NCBI GenBank assembly: GCA_021813745.1
Contig: JAKAJO010000078.1
Span: forward strand, 1 to 41,182
Direction: 5' to 3'
DNA: 41,182 nt
From: Acidobacteriota bacterium
GTDB lineage: Bacteria; Acidobacteriota; Terriglobia; Terriglobales; Acidobacteriaceae
Under the pieces are notes generated by a model. That model saw nothing but the letters and a program-made list of their open reading frames with translations, did not search any database and was not told where the DNA came from. Shown here one piece after another: positions 25,192-33,339 of the stretch (positions are counted from its first letter, which is position 1; every line of letters begins with the position of its first letter). The position numbers and the translations under genes were made by a program.

Positions 25192-25565
25192 GAGATCACC
25201 TCCGCGAGCATAGAGCCGCACCAAGCTGCGGCAAGGCCTAGGAAAAGACTGACAAATGCGTAGAATGCGGCAAGGGCAAACGCCCCGGTCCGGAGAGTGG
25301 ATAGAGTCTCCCACTCATACGTAGAAAACGTGCTGTAAGCGCCAACGAACCCCACCGGAATCAAGAAACGCCAGGCGGGGTTCAACTCAGCTCGCTTACC
25401 GAGGAACGTCAGAGCAAACCCAATGACGATGCATGCAGACACATTGATGACAAAGGTCCCGTAAGGAAACTTTGTACCCAGGCGGCTGGCGATCGTCGTC
25501 CCCACCCAATACCTGGCGATAGAGCCAAGCGAGCCGCCAACCGCAATGAATATGTACTTCTGCAA
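25188..25565 (-). CDS. crcB: CrcB/Fluc fluoride channel
   Basis: A 125-residue four-helix membrane protein: VGGSLGSIARYWVG (the GG-x-x-G-x-x-x-RY motif), TFVINVSACIVIG with the pore Asn (41), and GFVGAYSTFSTYEWE, the Phe box. The second Phe of the box, usually in FSTF, is Tyr (83). Fluc proteins are dual-topology dimers that let fluoride leave the cell. It starts at TTG 25565 with AAGGAGA six bases upstream. Only one copy is present, so it should be a homodimer. It lies 19 bases after dynamin A. Confidence 0.95.
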   Translation of the reverse strand: MQKYIFIAVGGSLGSIARYWVGTTIASRLGTKFPYGTFVINVSACIVIGFALTFLGKRAELNPAWRFLIPVGFVGAYSTFSTYEWETLSTLRTGAFALAAFYAFVSLFLGLAAAWCGSMLAEVIS

Positions 25566-25584
25566 CTTTTATCTCCTTTTCTCC

Positions 25585-27681
25585 CTACGCTCTTTTCTGC
25601 GCCCCGTCCCCGGTTGCCGCTATGCCACTGCGGAGGAGCAACGCAAGGTCGTGTTCCATTTCCGGCGACGCGACAGCTTCGGGAGATATGCCAGTGATCC
25701 TGTTAATTTGCGCGCGATAGGCGTCTGCATAAGAGTTCATCAATGCTTGCACCTTGCGCGTCATTTGCTCGCTCCACTGGCTGAGTGCGCGGCCATACTG
25801 ATGAAGCTCCTGCTTTAGGGAGGGGCCAAGGCTTTCGCGCAGAGAGTTCCTGGCCAGGAATCGAATCATCCAATTTCCCAGCCAATTCCAGTGCGCAAGG
25901 CTGATCTTTCCGGGGATCACCCCTATCTCGAAACGTGGCGCATCGCGCATCAACATCTCGGCATCTTCCTGTGATGGCGCCTCTGAACGGCCCATCTGTT
26001 TCGCAATCTGTTGCAGTGTTTGGATCGCTTTGAGGCTTACATCCCGGCTATGAGACAAGGCCCTGTCCACGCGATCCTGTACAACGGTATGGGTCCATTC
26101 CGACAGCTCGAACGCAGAAATTGCGTGGCTTCCCCCGGAAGCGACCCGCGAGACGACTTTTTCCGCCAGTTCTTCCAGAATCACGTCCGGGCGTTCGCCT
26201 AATTCAAGAAAGGCGCGGTCAAGAAATGCCCTTTGTTCGCCGACCTCTCCGCTTACGCGCCGCAGTTGAGTCTCAACCTCACTCGTATCGACCGCCTGTG
26301 AGGCTCCCTTCGTCCGCCGTCCGCGGTCGAGTACTGTTTCCAGTGCAGCAATAACGGATTCGCGCAGTGCGCCGATCTTTCGAGCGACCGATGCCTCGCG
26401 TAGGCTGCGCGCCTGCTCAAAGCGCGGAAATAACTCGCGCTCAAAGAAGTTGTCCAACAGAACGGAGTATTGAGCCAGCGCGCTTACCGGATGCACGCGA
26501 ATACTCGCGCCAAGTTCTCTTTGCAGCTGCGCCTCGATGTATCCAGTGACGCGATGCAAGTCGCCCGCTGCCAGCAAATCCGACTTGCTCAGCAGGACGA
26601 GTGGCGGAATACCGCTCTCGTAGAGAATTCGCAGCGTGCCAATGTCTTCGTCATTCAGAGCGTTACCGGAATCGATTAGCAGCAGCGCCAGATCGCACGA
26701 CGGCAGGTACGCCATGGTTTCCGCGGCGCCACGTTTTGCAAGGGAGCCAAGTCCCGGAGTATCGACAAGCACAATGCCTTGCTTGAGTCGCGGCGCTGGA
26801 ACCTCGACAAGCGCTCGGACGACACTGCGTTCGTTGCCTGGATTACCCTGCTCGGTGATGAGAGTCGCAAGCTCATCAAGCGAGACGTTATCCTCTCTCC
26901 CGCTTGCATAAGCTACGGCGGCCTGGAGCTGCTTGCCATAACGCAGCCTTGTCGGTACGGCAGTGATTGGATTGACACCGACAGGTAGAACATTGATTCC
27001 CAGAAGCGCATTCAGCAGCGAAGATTTTCCACTACTCACGCGGCCGAAAAGCGCCACTTCGAGGTTGTTATCCTCAAGACGCAAGGCGAGGGATGCAATT
27101 CGAGAACGGAACTCCACCAGGCCGTGCCGGGTGACGATCTCCTCGATCTGCTGCAGAAGGGCCACATCGTGGCCCCCGCGCTCGAGCTCTTTCAGGCGCG
27201 ACTCCAGGTTGGTGCCGAATTCCTGGCGAATGTAGCGCTCCATGCTTTGCGCTGCTGAGCTGAGTTCGTAAACGACACCATTGAGTTCATCGGCGGCCTC
27301 TTGGGAGACACCGCCGGAACCGCGCATGTACTTCGGCTTTAACTCTTCGATAGCGATGTCGATGAAAGTCATTAAAACGAGCAATGCGCGCGTAGCCGGT
27401 ATGTCAGACGGTTCCGGTTTCATCCGCTGCCACGCAAGCGTGCGGAGTAGCTGCTCGCGGATGCGGCGGATGTGGTCTTCGAGAGCCCGCGTTTGTGCCG
27501 GCGTCACGTCGATCATGTGGCGTGGAAACGGAGACGGGGAATCCACTTCGTGCAGGATATGTTCGGCATCGCAGAGCAACCTGTCGATGTGCTGACAGGA
27601 AATGCTCAGATGTCTCTGCTGATTTTCGTTGAGTAGCTCTTGGGATCGCATTTGCGTGATCTCAGGTTTTAGGTCGGGCAT
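25585..27681 (-). CDS. Dynamin-like GTPase A
   Basis: A 698-residue dynamin-superfamily protein, the longest of three. About 205 residues of helix precede the G domain. G1 is GRVSSGKSS (213-221), G3 DTPG (307-310), G4 SKSD (365-368). A hydrophobic, Trp-rich segment ISLAHWNWLGNWMIRFLA near residue 600 is a candidate membrane-binding paddle. ATG 27681 has GGAGGAG directly upstream, and this site is complementary to the 3' strand of the fluoride aptamer before it (27709-27717). Translation therefore probably depends on fluoride. It is followed by crcB after 19 bases. Confidence 0.88.
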   Translation of the reverse strand: MPDLKPEITQMRSQELLNENQQRHLSISCQHIDRLLCDAEHILHEVDSPSPFPRHMIDVTPAQTRALEDHIRRIREQLLRTLAWQRMKPEPSDIPATRALLVLMTFIDIAIEELKPKYMRGSGGVSQEAADELNGVVYELSSAAQSMERYIRQEFGTNLESRLKELERGGHDVALLQQIEEIVTRHGLVEFRSRIASLALRLEDNNLEVALFGRVSSGKSSLLNALLGINVLPVGVNPITAVPTRLRYGKQLQAAVAYASGREDNVSLDELATLITEQGNPGNERSVVRALVEVPAPRLKQGIVLVDTPGLGSLAKRGAAETMAYLPSCDLALLLIDSGNALNDEDIGTLRILYESGIPPLVLLSKSDLLAAGDLHRVTGYIEAQLQRELGASIRVHPVSALAQYSVLLDNFFERELFPRFEQARSLREASVARKIGALRESVIAALETVLDRGRRTKGASQAVDTSEVETQLRRVSGEVGEQRAFLDRAFLELGERPDVILEELAEKVVSRVASGGSHAISAFELSEWTHTVVQDRVDRALSHSRDVSLKAIQTLQQIAKQMGRSEAPSQEDAEMLMRDAPRFEIGVIPGKISLAHWNWLGNWMIRFLARNSLRESLGPSLKQELHQYGRALSQWSEQMTRKVQALMNSYADAYRAQINRITGISPEAVASPEMEHDLALLLRSGIAATGDGAQKRA

Positions 27682-27717
27682 GACTCCTCCAAGTGGTGAT
27701 TTCGCTTCGAGGAGTCA
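27681..27717 (-). promoter_or_regulatory. Hairpin masking the dynamin A ribosome site
   Basis: TGACTCCTC (27717-27709, minus strand) is perfectly complementary to GAGGAGTCA (27689-27681), which holds the Shine-Dalgarno sequence and the A of the ATG. The first strand is also the 3' pseudoknot strand of the aptamer, so ligand binding and masking exclude each other. Confidence 0.8.
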
Positions 27718-27756
27718 TTTGCCCAGTTGAGCTGTTTCGGTGGACTCCAACACCGG
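27709..27756 (-). ncRNA. Fluoride riboswitch 2 (crcB motif), between enolase and dynamin A
   Basis: On the minus strand, ten bases after the enolase stop: CGGTG-TTGGAGTC-CACCG (P1 and loop), then AAACAGCTC-AACT-GGGC (P2) and AAATGACTCCTC. This follows the crcB aptamer layout. The P1 loop GGAGTC is complementary to GACTCC at the 3' side, the required pseudoknot. The usual GATGG is GTTGG here, a deviation. In the free state GACTCCTC would instead pair with the downstream ribosome site. Confidence 0.82.
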
Positions 27757-27766
27757 TTGTGAGCGG

Positions 27767-29071
27767 CTAGGCCCTCACTTGCTTCTTTCGCCGTTCGTAA
27801 GCGTTGATACCTGCGTAGCGGGCGCTGCTTCCTAGTTCGCGCTCGATTTCAAGCAAACGGTTGTATTTTGCGATCCGCTCGCCGCGACATGCCGAGCCGG
27901 TCTTGATCTGGCCCATGCCCGCGGCTACTGCCAGGTCCGCAATGCTGGTGTCGTCGGTCTCTCCAGAGCGGTGGGAGATCACCGCGCCGTAGCCGTTATC
28001 ACGGGCCATCTGAATACAATCCAGCGTTTCAGTGACAGTGCCGATCTGATTCAGCTTGATGAGGATGGCGTTGGCGATGCCGTCCTTGATGCCCTTCTCG
28101 AACAGGCTGGGATTTGTGACGAAGTTGTCGTCTCCAACAAGTTGAATCTCGTTGCCAAGTTCTTTGGTGAGGAGTTGCCAACCCCATTGATCGTCTTCCG
28201 CCATCCCGTCTTCGAGGGACCATATCTCGGGGTACTGCTTGAGCCACATTTTGTATAGCTCAACCATCTGCTGGGAGGTCTTGCCGCCTTGGTTGGATTT
28301 GCCGAATGTGTACACGCCGTCGTCGAAGAACTCACTTGCAGCGGGATCGATCATGATGACGAGATCTTTACCGGGTGCGTACCCGGCCTTCTGAATTGCT
28401 TCGAGAATCAGTTCGATTGGCTCTTCGTTCGACTTCAGCTGTGGTGCGAATCCACCCTCGTCACCGACAGACGTGCTCAAGCCTCTCTTGTGCAGCACAG
28501 ACTTCAGAGTCTGGAATGTCTCGGCTGCCGCGCGAAGGCCTTCGCTAAAGGACGGAGCGCCGACCGGGGAAATCATGAACTCCTGGAAATCGACATTATT
28601 GTCGGAGTGACGTCCGCCGTTGAGAACATTGAGGCCAGGCGTCGGAAGCAGATTCGCGGGCTCATTGACGAGCGAGGCATACAACGGTAACCCGCGGTCC
28701 TTTGCGGACGCGTGCGCAACCGCCAGCGACACTCCGAGAATTGCGTTTGCGCCCAATCTCCCCTTGTTGCGTGTCCCATCCAGATCGCAAAGTTTTTGAT
28801 CGAGCCCTTTCTGGTCGTTCGCATCGCATCCTCGGACGGCAGCTTGAATCTCCCCCTCTACGTGCTCCTTTGCCTTGAGCACCCCTTTGCCGCCATAGCG
28901 GGACTTGTCACCATCGCGGAGCTCGACTGCTTCGCGTTTCCCCGTTGACGCACCCGAGGGCACTTTCGCCGTGGCCTTGACCCCGTCAGCAAGGGTTGCA
29001 GTAACCGCCAGTGTGGGATTTCCCCGCGAATCCAAAATCTCGAGCGCTTCAAGTTTGGCAATTTCGGACAT
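27767..29071 (-). CDS. eno: Enolase
   Basis: A 434-residue enolase (2-phosphoglycerate to phosphoenolpyruvate). Active-site segments: [107 protein letters not shown]. All catalytic and Mg ligands appear to be present. ATG 29071 fits the family start ([19 protein letters not shown]); an ATG at 29113 is less likely. Enolase is the classic fluoride-inhibited enzyme, so a copy in a fluoride-riboswitch operon probably replaces lost activity. Confidence 0.96.
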   Translation of the reverse strand: MSEIAKLEALEILDSRGNPTLAVTATLADGVKATAKVPSGASTGKREAVELRDGDKSRYGGKGVLKAKEHVEGEIQAAVRGCDANDQKGLDQKLCDLDGTRNKGRLGANAILGVSLAVAHASAKDRGLPLYASLVNEPANLLPTPGLNVLNGGRHSDNNVDFQEFMISPVGAPSFSEGLRAAAETFQTLKSVLHKRGLSTSVGDEGGFAPQLKSNEEPIELILEAIQKAGYAPGKDLVIMIDPAASEFFDDGVYTFGKSNQGGKTSQQMVELYKMWLKQYPEIWSLEDGMAEDDQWGWQLLTKELGNEIQLVGDDNFVTNPSLFEKGIKDGIANAILIKLNQIGTVTETLDCIQMARDNGYGAVISHRSGETDDTSIADLAVAAGMGQIKTGSACRGERIAKYNRLLEIERELGSSARYAGINAYERRKKQVRA

Positions 29072-29146
29072 TGTTATCTCGCTTTCCCGGCCATCGGGCC
29101 GCTTTCTATGCAAAACACGGTGCGTGTCATTGCTCCATTCCTCTGA

Positions 29147-29899
29147 CTAGCGCACCAGCATGACGGGACAACGGGCGTAGCGGAGTACACGCTCCGAGCT
29201 TGAACCACGTATCCAGTGCTCCACGGCGGGTTTCTTGCGTCTCCCCATCACGATCAAGCTGGCTTGAAACGTCTCGGCCCGGTAAATGATCTGGTCGGCC
29301 GGCCTGCCCACTGCAATTTCGGTATCCAGTTCAATCTCGCTCTCCTTTGCTTGTTCTCGGATAGCAACGAAACTTCGCTCGTACCCTTCTCGTCCGTCGT
29401 CGAGAACGGCGTTCAGCTCAGCTCGTAGAGCTGGCTTTGGTACCTGCACGACGGAAAAAACCAGCACCTTGGACGAAGCCATCTTCGCGAGGGAGAGTGC
29501 AATCTGCAGCGCGTGCTGCGATTGCGGAGAACCGTCATAAGCCACCAGGATGGTCTCGATTCTCCTGAAAGTTCTCCACGACGGGTCGTCCGGCGAAGGC
29601 CGGTCGCGCAAAAGATTTTGAGTTGGAAGAAGAATCTGCGGGGCGCGCACTCCTCCAGCCGTAGCAGGAGTCGGGGGATACTCCCAGCGGAGGTCAAGCT
29701 GGAGGAGTGTGGCATGCGCCCCGTGTCGGGAAGCCGCCAATATTTCGAAGTTCCGTGGAGAATCATCAGGGAGGAAGGCCCGCGAAGGAGTTGCTCGCTC
29801 AACGGCAGAAAACCCTACAAGCAACAGGCGCAGCCTAACGGCGCACGCTGTCGCGAGGGACACCAGACCGATCCACAAAGCACACAATTCCCCTGACAT
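29147..29899 (-). CDS. UspA-type universal stress protein with N-terminal extension
   Basis: A 250-residue protein. Residues from about 113 form a Usp domain: IETILVAYDGSPQSQHALQI at its start, GRPADQIIYRAETFQASLIV, then GSSSERVLRYARCPVMLV, including part of the ATP-binding G-S/T pattern. The first 110 residues are unusual for the family: a hydrophobic helix (LWIGLVSLATACAV, near 8-22) and then an unrecognised Pro-rich stretch. ATG 29899 has GGAG eight bases upstream, so the extension is probably translated. It is the first gene after the fluoride riboswitch. Confidence 0.8.
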   Translation of the reverse strand: MSGELCALWIGLVSLATACAVRLRLLLVGFSAVERATPSRAFLPDDSPRNFEILAASRHGAHATLLQLDLRWEYPPTPATAGGVRAPQILLPTQNLLRDRPSPDDPSWRTFRRIETILVAYDGSPQSQHALQIALSLAKMASSKVLVFSVVQVPKPALRAELNAVLDDGREGYERSFVAIREQAKESEIELDTEIAVGRPADQIIYRAETFQASLIVMGRRKKPAVEHWIRGSSSERVLRYARCPVMLVR

Positions 29900-29965
29900 C
29901 GTCCTACTCCAAGGATTGTGATCAGGGATCGTGCTAGGACATGACTTCCCAACAGGATTCCCTGT

Positions 29966-30025
29966 CAGGAGTCATCATCTGTCCGCTCTATTGATGGACA
30001 GCGGTTAAGGGTGAACTCCGTCACC
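29966..30025 (-). ncRNA. Fluoride riboswitch 1 (crcB motif), leader of the operon
   Basis: Minus strand: GGTGA-CGGAGT-TCACC (30025-30010, P1 and loop), CTTAACCG, then P2 CTGTCC (30001-29996) with GGACAG (29984-29979), and ATGATGACTCCT (29978-29967). The loop GGAGT pairs with ACTCC, the crcB pseudoknot. It matches the fluoride aptamer consensus closely. The uspA start is 67 bases downstream; its ribosome site GGAGT could pair with the same ACTCC. A small hairpin ACAGG-GAAT-CCTGT (29963-29950 region) lies in between. Confidence 0.92.
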
Positions 30026-30040
30026 ACCTACAACTTCAAC

Positions 30041-30070
30041 AGTATACACGAGCCTTCGGGTCCCGGGCAA
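30041..30070 (-). promoter_or_regulatory. Promoter of the fluoride operon
   Basis: TTGCCC (30070-30065) and TATACT (30046-30041) with 18 bp between them on the minus strand; the predicted transcript starts near 30034, about nine bases before the aptamer. Confidence 0.6.
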
Positions 30071-30246
30071 GGCTCGCCTCAGGGGGCTCTGGTGGCAGGA
30101 TTAGCACGGTCAGGCGAACCATTTCCGCAGATCGGTGCTAGCAGCAAGTTCCTTAAGCCATGCCTGCATCTTCAACGACGATTTTCTGATGCCTCGCGGC
30201 CACAAACGTTCAACGAGGAAGCGATGTTCATTGGCTTTCATGAGAT

Positions 30247-30570
30247 TCAATGGCCTTCTGTTTTGATCTGGACAAGCAGCATTCTCACCGGAGATTTAGC
30301 CGAGATGCCGTGCGGCAGCATCGCCGGCATATGGATGAAGGAGCCGGCTTGAGCACTGACCTTGTCGTTGCCAAGCTGGACCTCGGCGGTTCCCTCAAGA
30401 AAGTAGAGAATGGCAGGTGTCGGAGCTGAATGTGCGGAGAGTTCTTCGCCTGCGGCAAAGCCAAACAGCGTGACGTTGACGTTGTCATCCTTGTGCAGAA
30501 TGTGGCTGAGAATACCCTTTTCCGGCAGTGTGAATTCCTGTTGCAGGTTGGCAAGAAATGTATAGTCCAT
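30247..30570 (-). CDS. Cupin-domain protein
   Basis: A 107-residue single cupin barrel. The metal motif region reads [20 protein letters not shown] then [12 protein letters not shown], and the second motif reads [10 protein letters not shown]. The first motif keeps one His (HSAP) and the second keeps His residues, so a metal site is likely. It follows the NO reductase gene by 79 bases on the same strand and may support the nitrosative stress response. No substrate can be named. Confidence 0.8.
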   Translation of the reverse strand: MDYTFLANLQQEFTLPEKGILSHILHKDDNVNVTLFGFAAGEELSAHSAPTPAILYFLEGTAEVQLGNDKVSAQAGSFIHMPAMLPHGISAKSPVRMLLVQIKTEGH

Positions 30571-30649
30571 GATCCCTCCATGTTGTCTCTTGGGAAGAAG
30601 GCCAGCGGCACTATCGTAAGAAAATGCCGCTGGGTGTATCGCCGGTCAA

Positions 30650-32947
30650 TCAACGTCCGGCGAGTTCGATGTTGCGGTGATCCACGTCATCAGAGGCTGA
30701 AGCGCTCTCGTCTGCTGACAGCGACTTGCTGTAGGAGTGGCCGGTCAACAACCCAAGAACAAACCACGCGAAAAGAGCCGCTCCGATCGAAAACAGAATA
30801 TCTCCCGGAACGCGCATCCAGCGCAGGGTCTGCATGGTGCCGGACTGCATGAACTCTGCGGATCGCGCATACCATGTGCCGTGTTCGACCGATGCCCACG
30901 CTTGCAGAAGTCCTACCGGCAACATGCTGAGGATGACCATGAAGATCAGGCCAAAGTTGAGAGACCAGAAAGACAACTTCAAAGGACCTTCCTTCCACTT
31001 GCGGCCGGGCTTCAGTGCGCGCAGGCAGAAGAGTGTGAGGCCAAGTCCCAACATTCCATAGACGCCGAATAACGCCGTGTGTCCGTGGACGGGGGTGAGG
31101 TTCAGTCCCTGCACATAATAGAGAGAGATGGGCGGATTGATAAGGAAGCCAAACAAGCCGGCTCCAACCAGATTCCAGAAAGCGACTGCAACAAAGAAAT
31201 AGATGGGCCACTTGTAGTTCGCGATCCACGGTGATTTCCTGGTTGGCTGCGCAAGGCGAATGTTTTCCCAGGCTTCATAACCGATGAGCGTGAGCGGAAC
31301 GACTTCAAATGCGCTGAAGATCGCTCCCAGGCCAATGACTGCGGGCGTGGCGCCAGCGAAGTACAGATGATGGAATGTACCGATGATTCCACCGGAGAGG
31401 AAGATGGTTGTCGAGAACAACGCAGCTTTGGTTGCGGTACGGATCTCGATCAACCTGAGCCGTGTGAACAGGAATCCGATGACCACTGTTGCGAATACTT
31501 CAAAGAAGCCTTCAACCCAGAGGTGAACCACCCACCAGCGCCAGTACTCGGCAGTGACCAGGTGACTGCGCTGGCCGTACATGAGGCCGGCCGAGTAGAA
31601 GAGCGGTATGGCGATGCTCGAAATGAGGAACAGGATAAGCAGCGACCGATCCTCGCTCTTGCGCACAAGCGCAGGCTTGAGAGATGAAACCATCAGGACC
31701 AGCCACAGAACCAGGCCGATGAACAACAGAATCTGCCAGAATCTACCCAGATCGACATATTCGTACCCTTGGCTGCCAAACCAGAACCACGCATTGCCAA
31801 GTCGCTGCTGAATTCCAAGCCATTCGCCGGCAAGCGATCCACCGACTACGAGAATCAGTGCTCCAAAGAGTGCATTTACGCCGAGACGTTGATACTTCGG
31901 TTCGTGAGCGCTGACGGCGGGACCGACGTAAAGTCCGGTTGCCAACCAAGATGTAGCAATCCAGAAGATGGCAATTTGCAAATGCCATGTGCGCGTGACT
32001 GCATAGGGCAAATATTTATCGAGAGGGAAGCCGTAGAATCCGTGGCCTTCGACTCCGTAGTGTGCCGTCAGGATACCCATTAGAATCTGCACTCCCCAGA
32101 GGATGACTACGACCAGGAAGTATTTGAATGTCGCACGCTGCGAAGGTGTGGGTTGAAAAGCAAGAAACGGATCGCTCTCGGGATAAGGACCGTGAACGAG
32201 TTCCTTCTCCTGGGAGGCGTACCACCAGACCAAGCCACCAATGCCGGCAAGCAGACCGACAAAACTGAGGATGCTCCACAGAACCGATCCGGAGGTCGGC
32301 ACATTGTCGACCAGGGACTCATGTGGCCAGTTGTTGGTATACGTCGCATCGGAGCCGGGACGCTCGGTACTGGCTGCCCATGAGGTCCACCAGAAAAACG
32401 CCGCGAGTTGTTGCTGCTTGGCGGGGTTTGTCAGTGCACCCTGGGGAATGGCATACTCCGACCGGCCCGTGGCGAACACATCGGTGTAGTAGGCCTTTAG
32501 TTGCACAAAAGCCGCGGCGCGATCCGCGTCGATCGTGACTCGGTTGCGTGCGGCATCATAAGTATTGGTGCGCATCTCGCGAATCAGACGAGCCTTGAAT
32601 ACAGCCTGTTGATCCGGCCCCAGGGAGGCGAAGTTCCGCGCGCCAGATCTGACTGCCCAGGTGTTGAGCAGCATCTCGGACTCGCGATGCAGCCAATCGG
32701 CGCTCCAATCGGGCGCGACGTATGCGCCATGGCCCCAGACGGTGCCGATCTCTTGGCCGCCGATGGACTGCCATACGCCCTGTCCATCCGTGATGGAGCT
32801 TCCGGTGAAGAGAATCTGCCCATCCGTGGTGTAGACATCGGGAATGGGCGGAGCCTCGCTGATCATCTTCCGGCCCACGCCTCCGAGCACGGCAAACGAT
32901 CCGATGATGACGATGGCCAGAGCCACCCAATAGCGTTTATAGGACAT
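30650..32947 (-). CDS. norZ: Quinol-dependent nitric oxide reductase (qNOR)
   Basis: A 765-residue inner-membrane enzyme that reduces NO to N2O with quinol. The N-terminal part has a membrane anchor and a cytochrome c-like domain without a CxxCH motif (TDGQGVWQSIGGQEIGTVWG), typical of qNOR. The catalytic subunit region follows with His ligands in RTWHLQIAIFWIA, HLWVEGFFEVFATVVIG, HHLYFAG and PVHGHTALFGVYGMLG. GAGGAG precedes ATG 32947; the longer frame to 33022 is not needed. A Crp/Fnr-type site (33052-33061) lies 105 bases upstream. Confidence 0.93.
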   Translation of the reverse strand: MSYKRYWVALAIVIIGSFAVLGGVGRKMISEAPPIPDVYTTDGQILFTGSSITDGQGVWQSIGGQEIGTVWGHGAYVAPDWSADWLHRESEMLLNTWAVRSGARNFASLGPDQQAVFKARLIREMRTNTYDAARNRVTIDADRAAAFVQLKAYYTDVFATGRSEYAIPQGALTNPAKQQQLAAFFWWTSWAASTERPGSDATYTNNWPHESLVDNVPTSGSVLWSILSFVGLLAGIGGLVWWYASQEKELVHGPYPESDPFLAFQPTPSQRATFKYFLVVVILWGVQILMGILTAHYGVEGHGFYGFPLDKYLPYAVTRTWHLQIAIFWIATSWLATGLYVGPAVSAHEPKYQRLGVNALFGALILVVGGSLAGEWLGIQQRLGNAWFWFGSQGYEYVDLGRFWQILLFIGLVLWLVLMVSSLKPALVRKSEDRSLLILFLISSIAIPLFYSAGLMYGQRSHLVTAEYWRWWVVHLWVEGFFEVFATVVIGFLFTRLRLIEIRTATKAALFSTTIFLSGGIIGTFHHLYFAGATPAVIGLGAIFSAFEVVPLTLIGYEAWENIRLAQPTRKSPWIANYKWPIYFFVAVAFWNLVGAGLFGFLINPPISLYYVQGLNLTPVHGHTALFGVYGMLGLGLTLFCLRALKPGRKWKEGPLKLSFWSLNFGLIFMVILSMLPVGLLQAWASVEHGTWYARSAEFMQSGTMQTLRWMRVPGDILFSIGAALFAWFVLGLLTGHSYSKSLSADESASASDDVDHRNIELAGR

Positions 32948-33020
32948 GGTTACTCCTCGACTGAAGACCCTTATGCTTGCTCTCCATAGAAACCTCCTGC
33001 TGGAGTACCGCAATGAAGTC

Positions 33021-33061
33021 ACAGTAGAGGTAAGCCAGGTGTCGATGCAGGGACTTAAGTC
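33021..33061 (-). promoter_or_regulatory. norZ promoter with Crp/Fnr-type site A
   Basis: The palindrome GACTTAAGTC (33052-33061) is centred 30.5 bp from the first base of a TACTGT -10 box (33026-33021, minus strand), the spacing expected for an activator at about -41.5. Confidence 0.62.
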
Positions 33062-33143
33062 ACCGCCGGATCAATCCTTTGCTCTTTTCATATACGGAAG
33101 GCAGAGTGGGACCGGAGAAGCGAGACCGGACACCGATTTCAGT

Positions 33144-33184
33144 GACTTAAGTCGCTTTCAGGGCTAGATATGATCGCCTAGATT
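33144..33184 (+). promoter_or_regulatory. Crp/Fnr-type site B with a possible -10 box
   Basis: GACTTAAGTC (33144-33153), inside the wider near-palindrome AGTGACTTAAGTCGCT. TAGATT (33179-33184) is a possible -10 box for the cytochrome gene at 33340, leaving a leader of about 150 bases. Confidence 0.55.
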
Positions 33185-33339
33185 TACCAGGGATGCTGGA
33201 ATCGATTCATTCACTACCCCGTTTCTCGAAATTGATGCGTATTAGCTAGTCAGGCTGCTACAGTTCCACCATTCCGTCTTGTTCGGTTTAGCCTCTGCAA
33301 AATGGAGTTCGCTCCTCCTTCTCTCTGGAGTTCGGCCTT

